Source: Clostridia bacterium
Lineage (GTDB): Bacteria > Bacillota > Clostridia > Christensenellales > Aristaeellaceae
Direction: 5' to 3'
Assembly (NCBI GenBank): GCA_017936375.1
Contig: JAGBFR010000020.1
Location: 1 to 64,000 of the forward strand
Length of the DNA: 64,000 nt
In this document: piece by piece, positions 43,241-52,505 of the stretch
How positions within the stretch are numbered: the stretch's first letter is position 1
Layout: each line of letters opens with the position of its first letter
Program-made: the position numbers and the translations under genes
The notes under the pieces: generated by a model
Told to the model about the DNA's origin: nothing
The model's database searches: none
Seen by the model: the letters and a program-made list of their open reading frames with translations, nothing else

Positions 43241-43732
43241 ATGGCGCTTCGCAAGATTGTGCATATCGAGGATGACCTGCTCAGAAAGAAGAGCAGGCCT
43301 GTGGATAAGTTTGACGAGAAGCTGCACAAGCTTCTTGATGATATGGCGGAGACGATGTACCATGCCAACGGCGTGGGCCTCGCTGCGCCTCAGGTCGCCG
43401 TGCTGCGCCGCATCGTCGTGATGGACTGCGGAGACGGCCTGATTGAGATGATCAACCCGGAGATCCTGGAGACCGAGGGCGAGCAGGACGGCCCGGAGGG
43501 CTGCCTCTCCGTGCCCGGCAGGCGCGGCATGGTCAAGCGCCCGATGAAGGTGCGCGCCCGCTTCCAGGACCGCGAGGGCGAGTGGTATGAGATCGAGGCC
43601 GAGGAGCTGCTGGCCCGCTGCATCATGCACGAGACCGATCACCTCAACGGCCAGCTGTATGTGGACATCATGTCCCGCGAGATCTTCGACGATGAACTCG
43701 AGGACGAGGAGACGGAGGAAGAAGAGGCTTGA
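43241..43732 (+). CDS. def: Peptide deformylase
   Basis: Removes the formyl group from new proteins. The 163-residue enzyme has all three motifs: GVGLAAPQ, EGCLSVPG with the metal-binding Cys, and HETDHLNG with the two His ligands and the Glu. The ATG at 43241 (MALRKIV) is eight bases after AAAGGAG; two upstream in-frame ATGs are less well placed. Its last bases overlap the fmt start. The acidic tail (EDEETEEEEA) is longer than usual. Confidence 0.95.
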   Translation: MALRKIVHIEDDLLRKKSRPVDKFDEKLHKLLDDMAETMYHANGVGLAAPQVAVLRRIVVMDCGDGLIEMINPEILETEGEQDGPEGCLSVPGRRGMVKRPMKVRARFQDREGEWYEIEAEELLARCIMHETDHLNGQLYVDIMSREIFDDELEDEETEEEEA

Positions 43733-44670
43733 GGATTGTTTTCATGGGCACGCCGGATTTCGCCGTGCCGTCCCTGAAGGCGCTCATCGACGGCGGCTAT
43801 GAGGTCGTCGGCGTCTTCTGCCAGCCGGACAGGCCCAAGGGCCGCGGCCATAAGCTGGCTGCCTGTCCTGTGAAGGAGGAGGCGCTGCGCGCGGGCATCC
43901 CGGTCTATCAGCCGGAGCGCATCAAGCGCCCTGAGGGCGTGCAGATGCTGCGCGAGTGCGCGCCGGATCTCTGCGTGACGGCGGCGTTTGGCCAGATCCT
44001 TTCTCAGGAGATTCTGGATATTCCGCCGCTGGGTACGATCAACGTCCATTCCTCGCTGCTGCCCAGGCATCGCGGCAGCGCGCCGATCAACTGGAGCATC
44101 ATGATGGGCGACAGCGTCACGGGCGTGACGACCATGTTCACCGACAAGGGCATGGACACGGGCGACATCCTCCTCATGGAGGAGACGCCGATCGGCAGCG
44201 AGGAGAATGCGGGCGAGCTGTCCGACAGGCTTTCCGTCATGGGCGCGCAGCTGCTCATCAGGACGCTCAAGGCGCTCGAGGCGGGCACGCTCACGCGCAT
44301 GCCGCAGAATCCCGACGAGGCGACCTACGAGCCCATGCTCAGCAAGGAGACCGGGCGCATCGCCTTTGAGAAGACGGCGCATGAGATCGACTGCCTTGTC
44401 CGCGGTGCGACGCCGTGGCCCGGCGCGTTCACGACCCTGCCGGACGGGCAGACGATGAAGGTCTTTGCCATCCGCCGCGCGGCGGATGCGCCTACTGGCG
44501 AGCCAGGGCAGATCCTCACTGCGGATGCGAAGGGCGGCCTTGTCGTTTCCTGCGCAGATGCAGATATTGAACTGACACAGATACAGATGCCCGGCGCAAA
44601 GCGCATGAACGCGATGGATTACCTGCGCGGGCACACGATGGATACAGGCGCATGCCTGGGAAAGGCGTAA
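43729..44670 (+). CDS. fmt: Methionyl-tRNA formyltransferase
   Basis: Formylates initiator Met-tRNA using 10-formyltetrahydrofolate. The 313-residue protein has the Rossmann-like N-terminus RIVFMGTPDFAVPSLKAL, the catalytic SLLPRHRGSAPINW segment with the conserved Asn and His, and the DTGDILL loop. A C-terminal OB-like tRNA-binding domain follows from about 205. The TTG start overlaps the def stop (TTGA), so the two opposing activities are made together. Confidence 0.95.
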   Translation: MRIVFMGTPDFAVPSLKALIDGGYEVVGVFCQPDRPKGRGHKLAACPVKEEALRAGIPVYQPERIKRPEGVQMLRECAPDLCVTAAFGQILSQEILDIPPLGTINVHSSLLPRHRGSAPINWSIMMGDSVTGVTTMFTDKGMDTGDILLMEETPIGSEENAGELSDRLSVMGAQLLIRTLKALEAGTLTRMPQNPDEATYEPMLSKETGRIAFEKTAHEIDCLVRGATPWPGAFTTLPDGQTMKVFAIRRAADAPTGEPGQILTADAKGGLVVSCADADIELTQIQMPGAKRMNAMDYLRGHTMDTGACLGKA

Positions 44671-44673
44671 GCA

Positions 44674-46386
44674 ATGGCGGATAACAGGGGCCGTGACGGC
44701 GGATTCAGGAGCAGGAAGCCGGAAGGCGAGAAGAGGAGCTTCGGCGAGAAGAAGAGCTTCGGCGATAAGAAGAGCTTCGGAGATAAGAAGAGCTTTGGCG
44801 AGAAGAAGAGCTTCGGCGAGAAGAAGTCCTTCGGTGATAAGAAGAGCTTCGTCGAGAAGAAGTCCTTTGGTGAAAAGAAGTCTTTCGGCGAGAAGAAGAG
44901 CTTTGGCGATAAGCCGTCCTTTGGCGAGAAGAGGAGCTTCCGCCCGGCACGCCCGCAGGGAGATCATCCGGCGTTTGGCGAGAAGAAGGAATTCCGCCCG
45001 GCGCGCCCGCACGGCGACCGTGCGGAGAAGAAGCCGCGCCCGATGAATCTGGCGCCGCGACGCGTCGCGCTGGAGACGCTGCTGGATGTGAGCCGCTCCG
45101 ATGCATATGCCGCCCTGGCGCTTGACAAGCGTCTGGCTGCGGCGGGCATGTACCACAGGGACCGCGCGTTCGTCACCCAGCTGGTCTATGGCACGCTGGA
45201 AAACAGGATCACCCTCGACTGGCGCATCGACCAGTTCCTCGAGGGCGACAAGGATATCGAGCTGACCATCCGCGAGATTCTGCGCATGGGCGTGTATCAG
45301 CTGTTCTATCTGGACCGCGTGCCGGATATGGCGGCGGTGGACGAGTCCGTGAGCCTCGCCCGCGCGATGGGCTTTGAGGCGCTGACCGGCCTTGTCAACG
45401 CCGTGCTGCGCAACATGATCCGCGGCAAGGAGAATGTCGTCTGGCCCAAGCCGCAGGATGACCCGGCGAAGTACCTGTCCGTCATGTTCAGCGCGCCGGT
45501 GGAGCTGGCGCAGATGCTCATCGACGCTTATGGCGAGCATGAGGCGCTGGAGATCCTGCGCTATCGCCCGAAGGACCGCGCCGTCACCGTCCGCGTCAAT
45601 TATCTGCGCTGCGACGACGCCCGCCTGCGCAGCCTCTTTGACGATGATGAGCTGGAATTCACCGAGGGCATTGTGCCCGGCACCTACAAGGTGCACCATG
45701 CGGGCGACATGACCCGCATGCGCGCCTTCCAGAACGGCCTGTTCACCATTCAGGGCGAGAGCTCTGTGATCGCTGCGCGCATGGTCGGCGCGAAGCCGGG
45801 CCAGACCGTGCTGGACGCCTGCGCCGCCCCGGGCGGCAAGACGGCCGTGCTGAGCGAGATGATGAACGACACGGGCCGCGTCTATGCGTGGGATACCCAT
45901 GCGCACCGCGTGGAGCTGATCCGCGGAACGGCGAACAGGCTCAAGATTGAAAACGTCCGCCCGGCGGTCAAGGACGCCGCTGCGCCGCGCCCGGATATGG
46001 ACCTGACGCTCGACGCCGCGCTGATCGACGCGCCGTGCTCCGGCACGGGCGTGATGCTCGAAAAGCCGGACCTCAAGTACCGCGTGACCCGCGAGGGCGC
46101 GCTGAGCCTCATGCGCACGCAGAGCGACATTCTCGACGCGATCGCGCCGATGCTCAAGATCGGCGGCACGCTGGTGTACTCCACCTGCTCGATCCTGCCG
46201 CAGGAGAATGAAGGGCAGATTCGCGCGTTCCTGGAGCGCCATCCGGAGTATGAGATCATGCCGATGAAGGCGGAGCTGCCCGAGGCGCTCGCGCAGCATG
46301 AGGGCGAGTATGGCCTGCAGATGTTTGCCCACAGGGACGGCACCGATGGCTTCTATGTCTGCCGCATGCGCCGCGTCAGGCTGTAA
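44674..46386 (+). CDS. rsmB: 16S rRNA m5C methyltransferase RsmB with a repeat-rich N-terminal extension
   Basis: Methylates a cytosine of 16S rRNA (C967 in E. coli). The core has an N-terminal NusB-like domain (from about residue 125; APRRVALETLLDV) and a Rossmann MTase with the SAM motif ACAAPGGKT, DAPCSGTG with its catalytic Cys, and the second Cys in YSTCSILPQE. The first 120 residues are unlike known RsmB: about thirteen repeats of KSFG(E/D)K, then two RPARP(Q/H)GD-type repeats. This basic, disordered arm may bind RNA. It starts three bases after fmt. Confidence 0.93.
   Translation: MADNRGRDGGFRSRKPEGEKRSFGEKKSFGDKKSFGDKKSFGEKKSFGEKKSFGDKKSFVEKKSFGEKKSFGEKKSFGDKPSFGEKRSFRPARPQGDHPAFGEKKEFRPARPHGDRAEKKPRPMNLAPRRVALETLLDVSRSDAYAALALDKRLAAAGMYHRDRAFVTQLVYGTLENRITLDWRIDQFLEGDKDIELTIREILRMGVYQLFYLDRVPDMAAVDESVSLARAMGFEALTGLVNAVLRNMIRGKENVVWPKPQDDPAKYLSVMFSAPVELAQMLIDAYGEHEALEILRYRPKDRAVTVRVNYLRCDDARLRSLFDDDELEFTEGIVPGTYKVHHAGDMTRMRAFQNGLFTIQGESSVIAARMVGAKPGQTVLDACAAPGGKTAVLSEMMNDTGRVYAWDTHAHRVELIRGTANRLKIENVRPAVKDAAAPRPDMDLTLDAALIDAPCSGTGVMLEKPDLKYRVTREGALSLMRTQSDILDAIAPMLKIGGTLVYSTCSILPQENEGQIRAFLERHPEYEIMPMKAELPEALAQHEGEYGLQMFAHRDGTDGFYVCRMRRVRL
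44734..44942 (+). repeat. Tandem 18-bp coding repeats in rsmB
   Basis: About twelve copies of an 18-bp unit encode KSFGEK or KSFGDK. Copies vary mainly at the E/D codon and at synonymous sites. Such near-perfect short tandem repeats are prone to slippage, so copy number may vary between strains without breaking the frame. Confidence 0.8.
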
Positions 46387-46410
46387 TGGGCTGTAATGGG
46401 CTGTAAAAGG
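46383..46410 (+). repeat. Three copies of a 10-bp repeat around the rsmB stop
   Basis: CTGTAATGGG, CTGTAATGGG and CTGTAAAAGG stand head to tail. The first copy holds the rsmB TAA. It is a small duplication in the rsmB-rlmN gap. Confidence 0.7.
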
Positions 46411-46425
46411 CATGAAGAGGAAATG

Positions 46426-47523
46426 ATGAATATGATGGAAAAGACGCAGCTGCTGGGCATGACGCCCGAGGAGCTCGGCGCCTATCTTAAGGAGATGGGG
46501 CAGCCGGCGTTCCGCGCGAAGCAGCTGTTTCAGTGGCTGCATCAGGGCGTGCCCTTTTCATCCATGAGCAATCTGCCCAAGGCGCTTCGCCAGACGCTGG
46601 AGGAGCGCTGCGTGGATAACCCCGTCCGCGTGCTGGAGACGATCAAGTCTAAGCTCGACGGCACGATCAAGCTGCTCTATGCGCTGGGCGACGGGCATAT
46701 CATCGAGGGCGTGCTCATGCGTTATAAGTATGGCAATACGCTCTGTCTGTCCACGCAGGTGGGCTGCCGCATGGGCTGCGCGTTCTGCGCGTCCACGCTC
46801 GACGGCTGCGCCCGCAGCCTGACCCCAGCGGAGATGCTGGGGCAGATCGTCTGCGCCAACGGTGTGCTCGCCATGGACGGCGAGGGGCAGAAGGTCGGCA
46901 ACATCGTGCTCATGGGCAGCGGCGAGCCGTTTGACAATTACGACAATGTGGTCAGGTTCCTGCGCATCCTGCGCATGGAGGGCGGGCTGTGCATCGGCAT
47001 GCGCAGCGTGTCCCTGTCCACGTGCGGCCTCGCGCCGCAGATGATCCGCTTTGCGGACGAGGATCTGCCGGTGACGCTCTCGCTGTCGCTGCATGCGCCC
47101 AACGACGACGTCCGCCGGAAGGTGATGCCCGTGGCGAAGGCTTACGCGATGGACGATGTGCTCGCGGCCTGCCGCAATTATATTGAAAAGACCGGTCGGC
47201 GCGTGATCTTTGAATATGCGCTGATCCACGGTGTGAACGCTGCGCCGGAGCAGGCGGCTGAGCTGGCCGCAAGGCTGCGCGGCATGCAGTGCCATGTCAA
47301 TCTGATCCCGCTCAACAGCGTTCCCGAGAGGGGTCTTCAGGGCGTGACGGAGCGCGAGGTGGACGCCTTTAAGAAGGCGCTCGAGCAGAAAAACATCTCC
47401 GTCACCAGAAGGCGCGAGATGGGCGACGATATCGAGGGCGCCTGCGGCCAGCTTCGCAGGCGGTATATGAAGGACGGTATGATGAAGGAGGCCGGCGACG
47501 CGGCGGATGAGGCGAAGGCCTGA
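46426..47523 (+). CDS. rlmN: 23S rRNA/tRNA adenine-C2 methyltransferase RlmN
   Basis: A radical-SAM enzyme that methylates A2503 of 23S rRNA and A37 of some tRNAs. The 365-residue protein has the CxxxCxxC motif (GCRMGCAFCASTLDG), the GSGEPFDNYD loop, and both active-site cysteines (STCGLAP and, near the end, EGACGQLR). Several ATGs are clustered at 46423-46437; the one at 46426 is best spaced from AGAGG. It sits between rsmB and prpC as in many Firmicutes. Confidence 0.93.
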   Translation: MNMMEKTQLLGMTPEELGAYLKEMGQPAFRAKQLFQWLHQGVPFSSMSNLPKALRQTLEERCVDNPVRVLETIKSKLDGTIKLLYALGDGHIIEGVLMRYKYGNTLCLSTQVGCRMGCAFCASTLDGCARSLTPAEMLGQIVCANGVLAMDGEGQKVGNIVLMGSGEPFDNYDNVVRFLRILRMEGGLCIGMRSVSLSTCGLAPQMIRFADEDLPVTLSLSLHAPNDDVRRKVMPVAKAYAMDDVLAACRNYIEKTGRRVIFEYALIHGVNAAPEQAAELAARLRGMQCHVNLIPLNSVPERGLQGVTEREVDAFKKALEQKNISVTRRREMGDDIEGACGQLRRRYMKDGMMKEAGDAADEAKA

Positions 47524-47556
47524 TTCACCGCACGCAGGGCAGAAGGAGGATGCGCA

Positions 47557-48273
47557 GTGGCGTCAGTGCTCAGAACGCATGTCGGCAAGGTCCGCGCGCA
47601 GAATGAGGATGCGGCTTATCGCGATGATGAGCTGAAAGTATATGCCGTGGCAGACGGCATGGGCGGCCATCTGGCCGGCGAGGTGGCCAGCGCGATGGCA
47701 ATCGATGCCATCCGCAGTATGGCGAAGGGGCAGGCGGCTTCGTCTGCGGCGCTGGGACGCGCCGTGTCGGCGGCGCATGAGGCGATTGCCGCGCATGCGC
47801 GGGAGAATGCTGCGTGCGCGGGCATGGGCACGACGCTCTCGGTCCTCTGGCGCAGCGGAAGGACGATGTATATCGCGCAGGTCGGCGACAGCCGCGTGTA
47901 CCGCATGCGCGGGGGCAGGCTTCAGCAGATCACGCAGGATCACTCTCTGGTGGAGGAGCTTGTCCGCTCCGGCCTGATCACCAGGGAGGAGGCGCGTGTG
48001 CATCCCCGCCGCAATGTCATCACCCGCGCGCTGGGCACGCAGGGGGAGAATACTCCGGATCTTTTCACAGAAGAGACGCAGCGGGGCGATCTGTGGCTCG
48101 TCTGCTCGGATGGCCTTAACAGCATGATCTCCGATGAGGAGATTGCGGCGCAGATGGCGAAGGCCGCCGGACAGGGGCTTGCCGCTGCGGCGGATGCGCT
48201 GATCGGCTGCGCGCTGGATGCAGGCGGGCGGGACAATGTCACGCTGATCCTGTACCTGAATGAGGAGGCATAA
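47557..48273 (+). CDS. prpC: PP2C-type serine/threonine phosphatase
   Basis: A 238-residue PPM phosphatase that reverses phosphorylation by the next gene's kinase. Metal-binding motifs: RAQNEDAAY, ADGMGGHLAGE, VGDSRVYRMRGG, SDGLNSMIS and GGRDNVTLI. The GTG start is preceded by AAGGAGG. The gene lies two bases before pknB, the classical phosphatase-kinase pair for cell wall growth and division control. Confidence 0.94.
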   Translation: MASVLRTHVGKVRAQNEDAAYRDDELKVYAVADGMGGHLAGEVASAMAIDAIRSMAKGQAASSAALGRAVSAAHEAIAAHARENAACAGMGTTLSVLWRSGRTMYIAQVGDSRVYRMRGGRLQQITQDHSLVEELVRSGLITREEARVHPRRNVITRALGTQGENTPDLFTEETQRGDLWLVCSDGLNSMISDEEIAAQMAKAAGQGLAAAADALIGCALDAGGRDNVTLILYLNEEA

Positions 48274-48274
48274 C

Positions 48275-50122
48275 GTGGAATCCAGACTGATCGGAAAGAT
48301 TGTCAGCCGGAGATTCCGCGTGGAGGACATCATCGGACGCGGCGGCATGGCCATCGTCTACCGTGCGTTCGACCTCAAGAGCCGGCAGACGGTCGCCCTG
48401 AAGGTGCTGCGCGAGGAATACGAGGAAGACGCGGAGTATCTGGAGCGCTTTAAGCGGGAGGCGGAGGTCTGCCGCAAGCTCAATCACCCGAATGTGGTCA
48501 ACATGATCGACTCGGGCAAGGTGGGTGGAATCTCTTATATCGCCCTTGAGTACGTCGATGGAAAGACGCTCAAGGAGCTGATTCACGAGGCGGGACGAAT
48601 GGAGCAGGAGGAGGCGGTGCGCTATGCGCTGCAGATCCTCTCGGCGCTGGGCCATGCGCATCAGCGGGGCATCATCCACAGGGACGTCAAGCCTCAGAAT
48701 GTATTGGTCACAAGAAATGGACAGGCCAAAATCACGGATTTCGGCATCGCAGGCATGGCGGAGACGAAGACGCTGACCTCCGAGGGCAACGTCATCGGTT
48801 CTGTGCACTATTTCTCGCCCGAGCAGGCGAAGGGTATGCGCGCGACGGCCGCGTCCGATTTGTATTCGGCGGGCATCATCCTGTATGAAATGCTCTGCGG
48901 TCACGTCCCCTTTGAGGGCGAGACGGCGGTCTCCGTGGCGATGATGCACCTGATGGAGAATGCAAAGCCTGTTGAAGAGGAGGCGGACGTCTCCCGTGCG
49001 CTGGCGATGATCGTGCAGCGTGCGCTCGAGAAGCAGCCGCAAAACCGCTATCAGAATGCGGACAACATGATCCGCGATCTCAGGCGTGCGCTGCGCCATC
49101 CCGATGGGGAATTCATGGAGCAGAGAAAGCGCGTGCAGGAGACGGCGGGCGCTCAGGGCCGCCAGCGCAGCGGCGAGGACAGGGATCGCTCCGTGCTCAT
49201 GCGCGCGGCGCTGACCTGCGCGCTGATGCTCGTTCTGGTGATGATCGCCGTCGCCGGCGTGACGCTCTACCGCTCGATGTTCGTGGTCACGCGCATGCCC
49301 GATCTCGCCGGACTGGATGAAAAGACGGCGGCAAGGATGATCGACAGCGCGGGTCTTTCGGCGGAATTCACTTACGCCTACGGCGATGTGACGGAGGGCT
49401 ATGTCAGCAGCCAGAATCCCGAAGCAAGGGCTGAGGTCCGCCGCGGAAGCCCTGTGCTGGTGACGGTCTCTCTGGGCAGCGGCATGGTGGCCGTGCCGAA
49501 ACTGACGGGCATGACGCAGGAAGAGGCGCTTGCCGCCATTGCGGCGCAGGGCTTCTACGCCGGGCAGACGCAGGTTGTCCCCAGCGAGATCATGCGCGGC
49601 AGCGTCGTTGCCCAGTCGCCAGAGGCGGGCATGAGCGCACAGCTGGGCAGCCGGGTGGATATTGAGGTGTCCGGCGGCCGTGTGATCGTGCCGGAACTGA
49701 CGGGCCAGCGCGAGGAAGAGGCGCTCTCCCGCATCGAAGCTGTGGGGCTTGTCTGCGGGATGATCACCTATGAAACTGTTGAAAACGCGCGTCAGGATGG
49801 CGTTGTGCTCTCGCAGTCGCTCGTTCCGTTCTCCGAGGTGCTCCCCGAGAGCGGGGTGGAGATGACCGTCGGCTACTACGACAAGCGCAAATACTCGGCG
49901 AACGTCTCCCTTCAGGTGGATGTGCCGCGCGAGGGCGTGAGCGTCCGCGTGACGCTGGTCGGCGAGGATGGGAAAGAGAGCGACATGTACGCTGCAACGC
50001 ATACGCAGCCGGGCAGGGAGACGATTGACGTCCTCCTGCGCAGCGAACAGAGCGGCGTGATGACATGGCGTGTGTATCTGGACGGCAGCTTCAAGCATGA
50101 GGCGACGGCCGTGCTGCAGTGA
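48275..50122 (+). CDS. pknB: PASTA-domain serine/threonine kinase
   Basis: A 615-residue Hanks-type kinase. The kinase domain (about 8-270) has the Gly loop GRGGMAIVY, the catalytic Lys in VALKVL, HRDVKPQN, the DFG triad and SPEQ. A membrane span (ALTCALMLVLVMIAVAGVTL, about 312-331) leads to three PASTA domains outside that bind muropeptides. A short extra domain ends the chain. The GTG at 48275 lies six bases after GAGGAGG. It is translated next to its phosphatase and before rsgA. Confidence 0.95.
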   Translation: MESRLIGKIVSRRFRVEDIIGRGGMAIVYRAFDLKSRQTVALKVLREEYEEDAEYLERFKREAEVCRKLNHPNVVNMIDSGKVGGISYIALEYVDGKTLKELIHEAGRMEQEEAVRYALQILSALGHAHQRGIIHRDVKPQNVLVTRNGQAKITDFGIAGMAETKTLTSEGNVIGSVHYFSPEQAKGMRATAASDLYSAGIILYEMLCGHVPFEGETAVSVAMMHLMENAKPVEEEADVSRALAMIVQRALEKQPQNRYQNADNMIRDLRRALRHPDGEFMEQRKRVQETAGAQGRQRSGEDRDRSVLMRAALTCALMLVLVMIAVAGVTLYRSMFVVTRMPDLAGLDEKTAARMIDSAGLSAEFTYAYGDVTEGYVSSQNPEARAEVRRGSPVLVTVSLGSGMVAVPKLTGMTQEEALAAIAAQGFYAGQTQVVPSEIMRGSVVAQSPEAGMSAQLGSRVDIEVSGGRVIVPELTGQREEEALSRIEAVGLVCGMITYETVENARQDGVVLSQSLVPFSEVLPESGVEMTVGYYDKRKYSANVSLQVDVPREGVSVRVTLVGEDGKESDMYAATHTQPGRETIDVLLRSEQSGVMTWRVYLDGSFKHEATAVLQ

Positions 50123-50146
50123 TTGCAGGGACAGAAAAGGAGTATC

Positions 50147-51025
50147 ATGACGGGTAGCATTATGCGGGGCATCGGCAGCTTTTACACCGTGCTCTGCGAC
50201 GAGGACGGGCGGGAGTATACCCTGCGCGCCCAGAAAAAGCTGCGCAGGCAGCATATGACGCCGATGGTCGGCGATCGTGTCCGCTTTACGCCCGGCCAGG
50301 GCGAGGAGGACGGCTGGCTGGAGGAGATCCTGCCCAGAAAGAGCCAGATGATCCGCCCGAGCGTGGCGAATGTGGACATGCTCATGCTGGTGATTGCCAG
50401 CGTCCCGCAGCCGGATATGCTGCTTTGCGATAAGCTCATCCTGCGCGCGGAGAGCGGGGGCATGATCCCCGCGATCTGCGTCAACAAGATCGACCTTGAC
50501 GCCCAGCTGGCGCAAAAGATCCGCGAGGAATACGCGGGGACGAGCCTGCAGGTCTTCAGCGCCAGCGCGCTGACCGGAGAGGGCGTGGATGCGCTGCGCG
50601 AGGCCATGCGCGGAAAGGTGACCTGCCTCGCAGGCCAGTCCGCCGTGGGCAAGAGCTCGCTGCTCAATGCGCTCTTCGGCCTTGACCTTGAGACGGGCGG
50701 CCTGAGCCGCAAGACGGAGCGCGGCAGGCACACCACAAGGCGCGCGGAGATGATGGCGCTGGACGGCATGTTCGTGCTGGATACCCCGGGCTTCAGCCTG
50801 CTGGAGATTGAGGAGAGCATGGATCCTCAGGATTTTGCGCAGCTCTATCCCGAGTATAACGAGCTGGCGGGCGGGTGCAGATTCCAGCCCTGCCTGCACG
50901 ACAGGGAGCCGGGCTGCGCAGTGCATGCCGCCGTGGACGAAGGAAAGCTCAGCCGCATCCGCTGGGAGCGATACAGGACGCTGCTTGGCGAAGTAAGAGA
51001 AAACTGGAAGGGGCGCTACATATGA
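50147..51025 (+). CDS. rsgA: Small-ribosomal-subunit GTPase RsgA
   Basis: A 292-residue circularly permuted GTPase that checks 30S maturation. The N-terminal OB fold (about 1-65) is followed by the permuted G motifs NKIDLD (G4), SA-L (G5), GQSAVGKSSLLNAL (G1) and DTPGF (G3). The C-terminal zinc site has CRFQPCLHDREPGC. AAAGGAG precedes the ATG at 50147. Its stop overlaps the rpe start by four bases (ATGA). Confidence 0.95.
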   Translation: MTGSIMRGIGSFYTVLCDEDGREYTLRAQKKLRRQHMTPMVGDRVRFTPGQGEEDGWLEEILPRKSQMIRPSVANVDMLMLVIASVPQPDMLLCDKLILRAESGGMIPAICVNKIDLDAQLAQKIREEYAGTSLQVFSASALTGEGVDALREAMRGKVTCLAGQSAVGKSSLLNALFGLDLETGGLSRKTERGRHTTRRAEMMALDGMFVLDTPGFSLLEIEESMDPQDFAQLYPEYNELAGGCRFQPCLHDREPGCAVHAAVDEGKLSRIRWERYRTLLGEVRENWKGRYI

Positions 51026-51672
51026 CCATTCTTTCACCGTCAATTCTCGGAGCGGATCTGCTCCGCCTGGGTGAAGAGATTGAAAAGACGCAGAAGCTGG
51101 GCATCCGCTGGCTGCATCTGGATCAGATGGACGGCCTGTTTACGCCCAATATCGCCTTCGGTCCGCAGTTTGTTCAGGCCGTGAGGAAGAAGACGGATCA
51201 GTTCCTCGACGTGCATCTGATGCTCGAGTATCCGATGCAGTACATCGAGGACTTCGTCGCCGCCGGCTCGGATCTGATCACCATCCACTACGAGGCAAAG
51301 GACGATCCGGAGGCGACGCTGCGCGCCATCCGCGCGCATGGCGTCAAGACGGGCCTGAGCATCAAGCCGGCGACCCCGCCGGAGGCGATCGAGCATCTGC
51401 TCCCGCTGTGTGATCTGGTGCTGGTGATGACGGTGCAGCCGGGCTACGGCGGGCAGACGCTGCGCGACGACTGCGTACACAAGCTGCCCGTGCTGCGCGA
51501 GATGATTAAGAAGAGCGGCCGGGAGATCTATCTTGAGGTCGACGGCGGCATCAAGCTGGGCAACATGGCCCGCGTGGCCGCTGCCGGAGCGAACGTGCTG
51601 GTGATGGGCACGGGCCTGTTCAATGCGACGGATCCTGAAGCAGTCGTGCGCGCCGCGCACGGGGAGGCCTGA
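51022..51672 (+). CDS. rpe: Ribulose-phosphate 3-epimerase
   Basis: Interconverts ribulose 5-phosphate and xylulose 5-phosphate in the pentose phosphate pathway. The 216-residue TIM barrel has PSILGADLL, the metal-binding HLDQMDGLFTPN, VHLM, and VQPGYGGQT and VDGGI near the phosphate site. Metal ligands His and Asp are in place. It is translationally coupled to rsgA and precedes thiN, a usual order in Clostridia and Bacilli. Confidence 0.94.
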   Translation: MTILSPSILGADLLRLGEEIEKTQKLGIRWLHLDQMDGLFTPNIAFGPQFVQAVRKKTDQFLDVHLMLEYPMQYIEDFVAAGSDLITIHYEAKDDPEATLRAIRAHGVKTGLSIKPATPPEAIEHLLPLCDLVLVMTVQPGYGGQTLRDDCVHKLPVLREMIKKSGREIYLEVDGGIKLGNMARVAAAGANVLVMGTGLFNATDPEAVVRAAHGEA

Positions 51673-51674
51673 GG

Positions 51675-52322
51675 GTGCATGCTGTGATTGTGCTGGGCGG
51701 CGAGCTGCCCGGCCCTGCGCTGCTCAGGAGCTGCGCAGAGGAGTGCGATCTGACCATCGCGGCGGACCGCGGGCTTGCGGCCTTTGCTCGGGCGGGGCTT
51801 ATGCCGGATCTGCTTGTGGGCGATATGGATTCCGTCGACGCCTCGCTGCTTGACCGGTTTGGCGGGGTCGAGCAGAGGCGGCTGAACTGCATCAAGGACG
51901 ATACGGACGGCGTGGATGCGATGGATATCGCGATTGCGCGCGGCGCGCAGCGGATTACGCTGCTTGGCGCGCTTGGCGGTCGGCTTGATCACGCGCTGGC
52001 CAACCTGATGCTGCTCGTGCGCGCGCAGAATCGCGGCGTGTCCGCGCAGATTCTCGATGAGTCCGTGCGCATCATCCGCGTGGACGGCAGCGCTGTGCTC
52101 CATGGCGCAAAGGGCGATACGGTTTCTCTCCTGCCGCTTGGGCAGGCGGAGGGCGTGTCGCTGGAGGGATTCTTCTATCCGCTGAGCGATCACACGCTCA
52201 ATAGCGACCATCCCCTCGGCGTGAGCAATGTGGTCACGCACGAAGAGGCGCGGGTGAGCGTCCGCACGGGCGATCTGCTGCTCTTCCATCATTATGGGGG
52301 AACATTGGGTATGAATTCCTGA
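51675..52322 (+). CDS. thiN: Thiamine pyrophosphokinase
   Basis: Makes thiamine diphosphate from thiamine and ATP. The 215-residue protein has AADRGLAAFARAG, the catalytic GDMDSVD, DDTDGVDAMDIA and GALGGRLDHALANL, and a C-terminal beta-sandwich with GVSNVVT. It starts with GTG two bases after rpe and closes the operon that begins at def. A GC-rich candidate hairpin with a T tail (about 52352-52384) follows. Confidence 0.92.
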   Translation: MHAVIVLGGELPGPALLRSCAEECDLTIAADRGLAAFARAGLMPDLLVGDMDSVDASLLDRFGGVEQRRLNCIKDDTDGVDAMDIAIARGAQRITLLGALGGRLDHALANLMLLVRAQNRGVSAQILDESVRIIRVDGSAVLHGAKGDTVSLLPLGQAEGVSLEGFFYPLSDHTLNSDHPLGVSNVVTHEEARVSVRTGDLLLFHHYGGTLGMNS

Positions 52323-52505
52323 TTTTTCCGGCAGAATGAAAAGTAAGATAAGAGGATTGACGCGATGCGCCGATCCTTTTCTTTGTGATCCGGGCGAATG
52401 AAGGCGTGAGATTCGGCGCGCAGATAGGAATTTGCAAAACTGCGTCGAATAATGGTTACAGATACTTTGCGGCCACGGGACAGCCTGTGGGAGAGGGGGA
52501 TGCAG

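Noticed and set aside
44734-44942. CRISPR or intergenic satellite
   Set aside because: The 18-bp units are contiguous and keep the rsmB reading frame.
43639-46542. A 967-residue minus-strand frame
   Set aside because: It is antisense to def, fmt and rsmB; its LLLAEALL repeats are simply the complement of the rsmB KSFG repeats.
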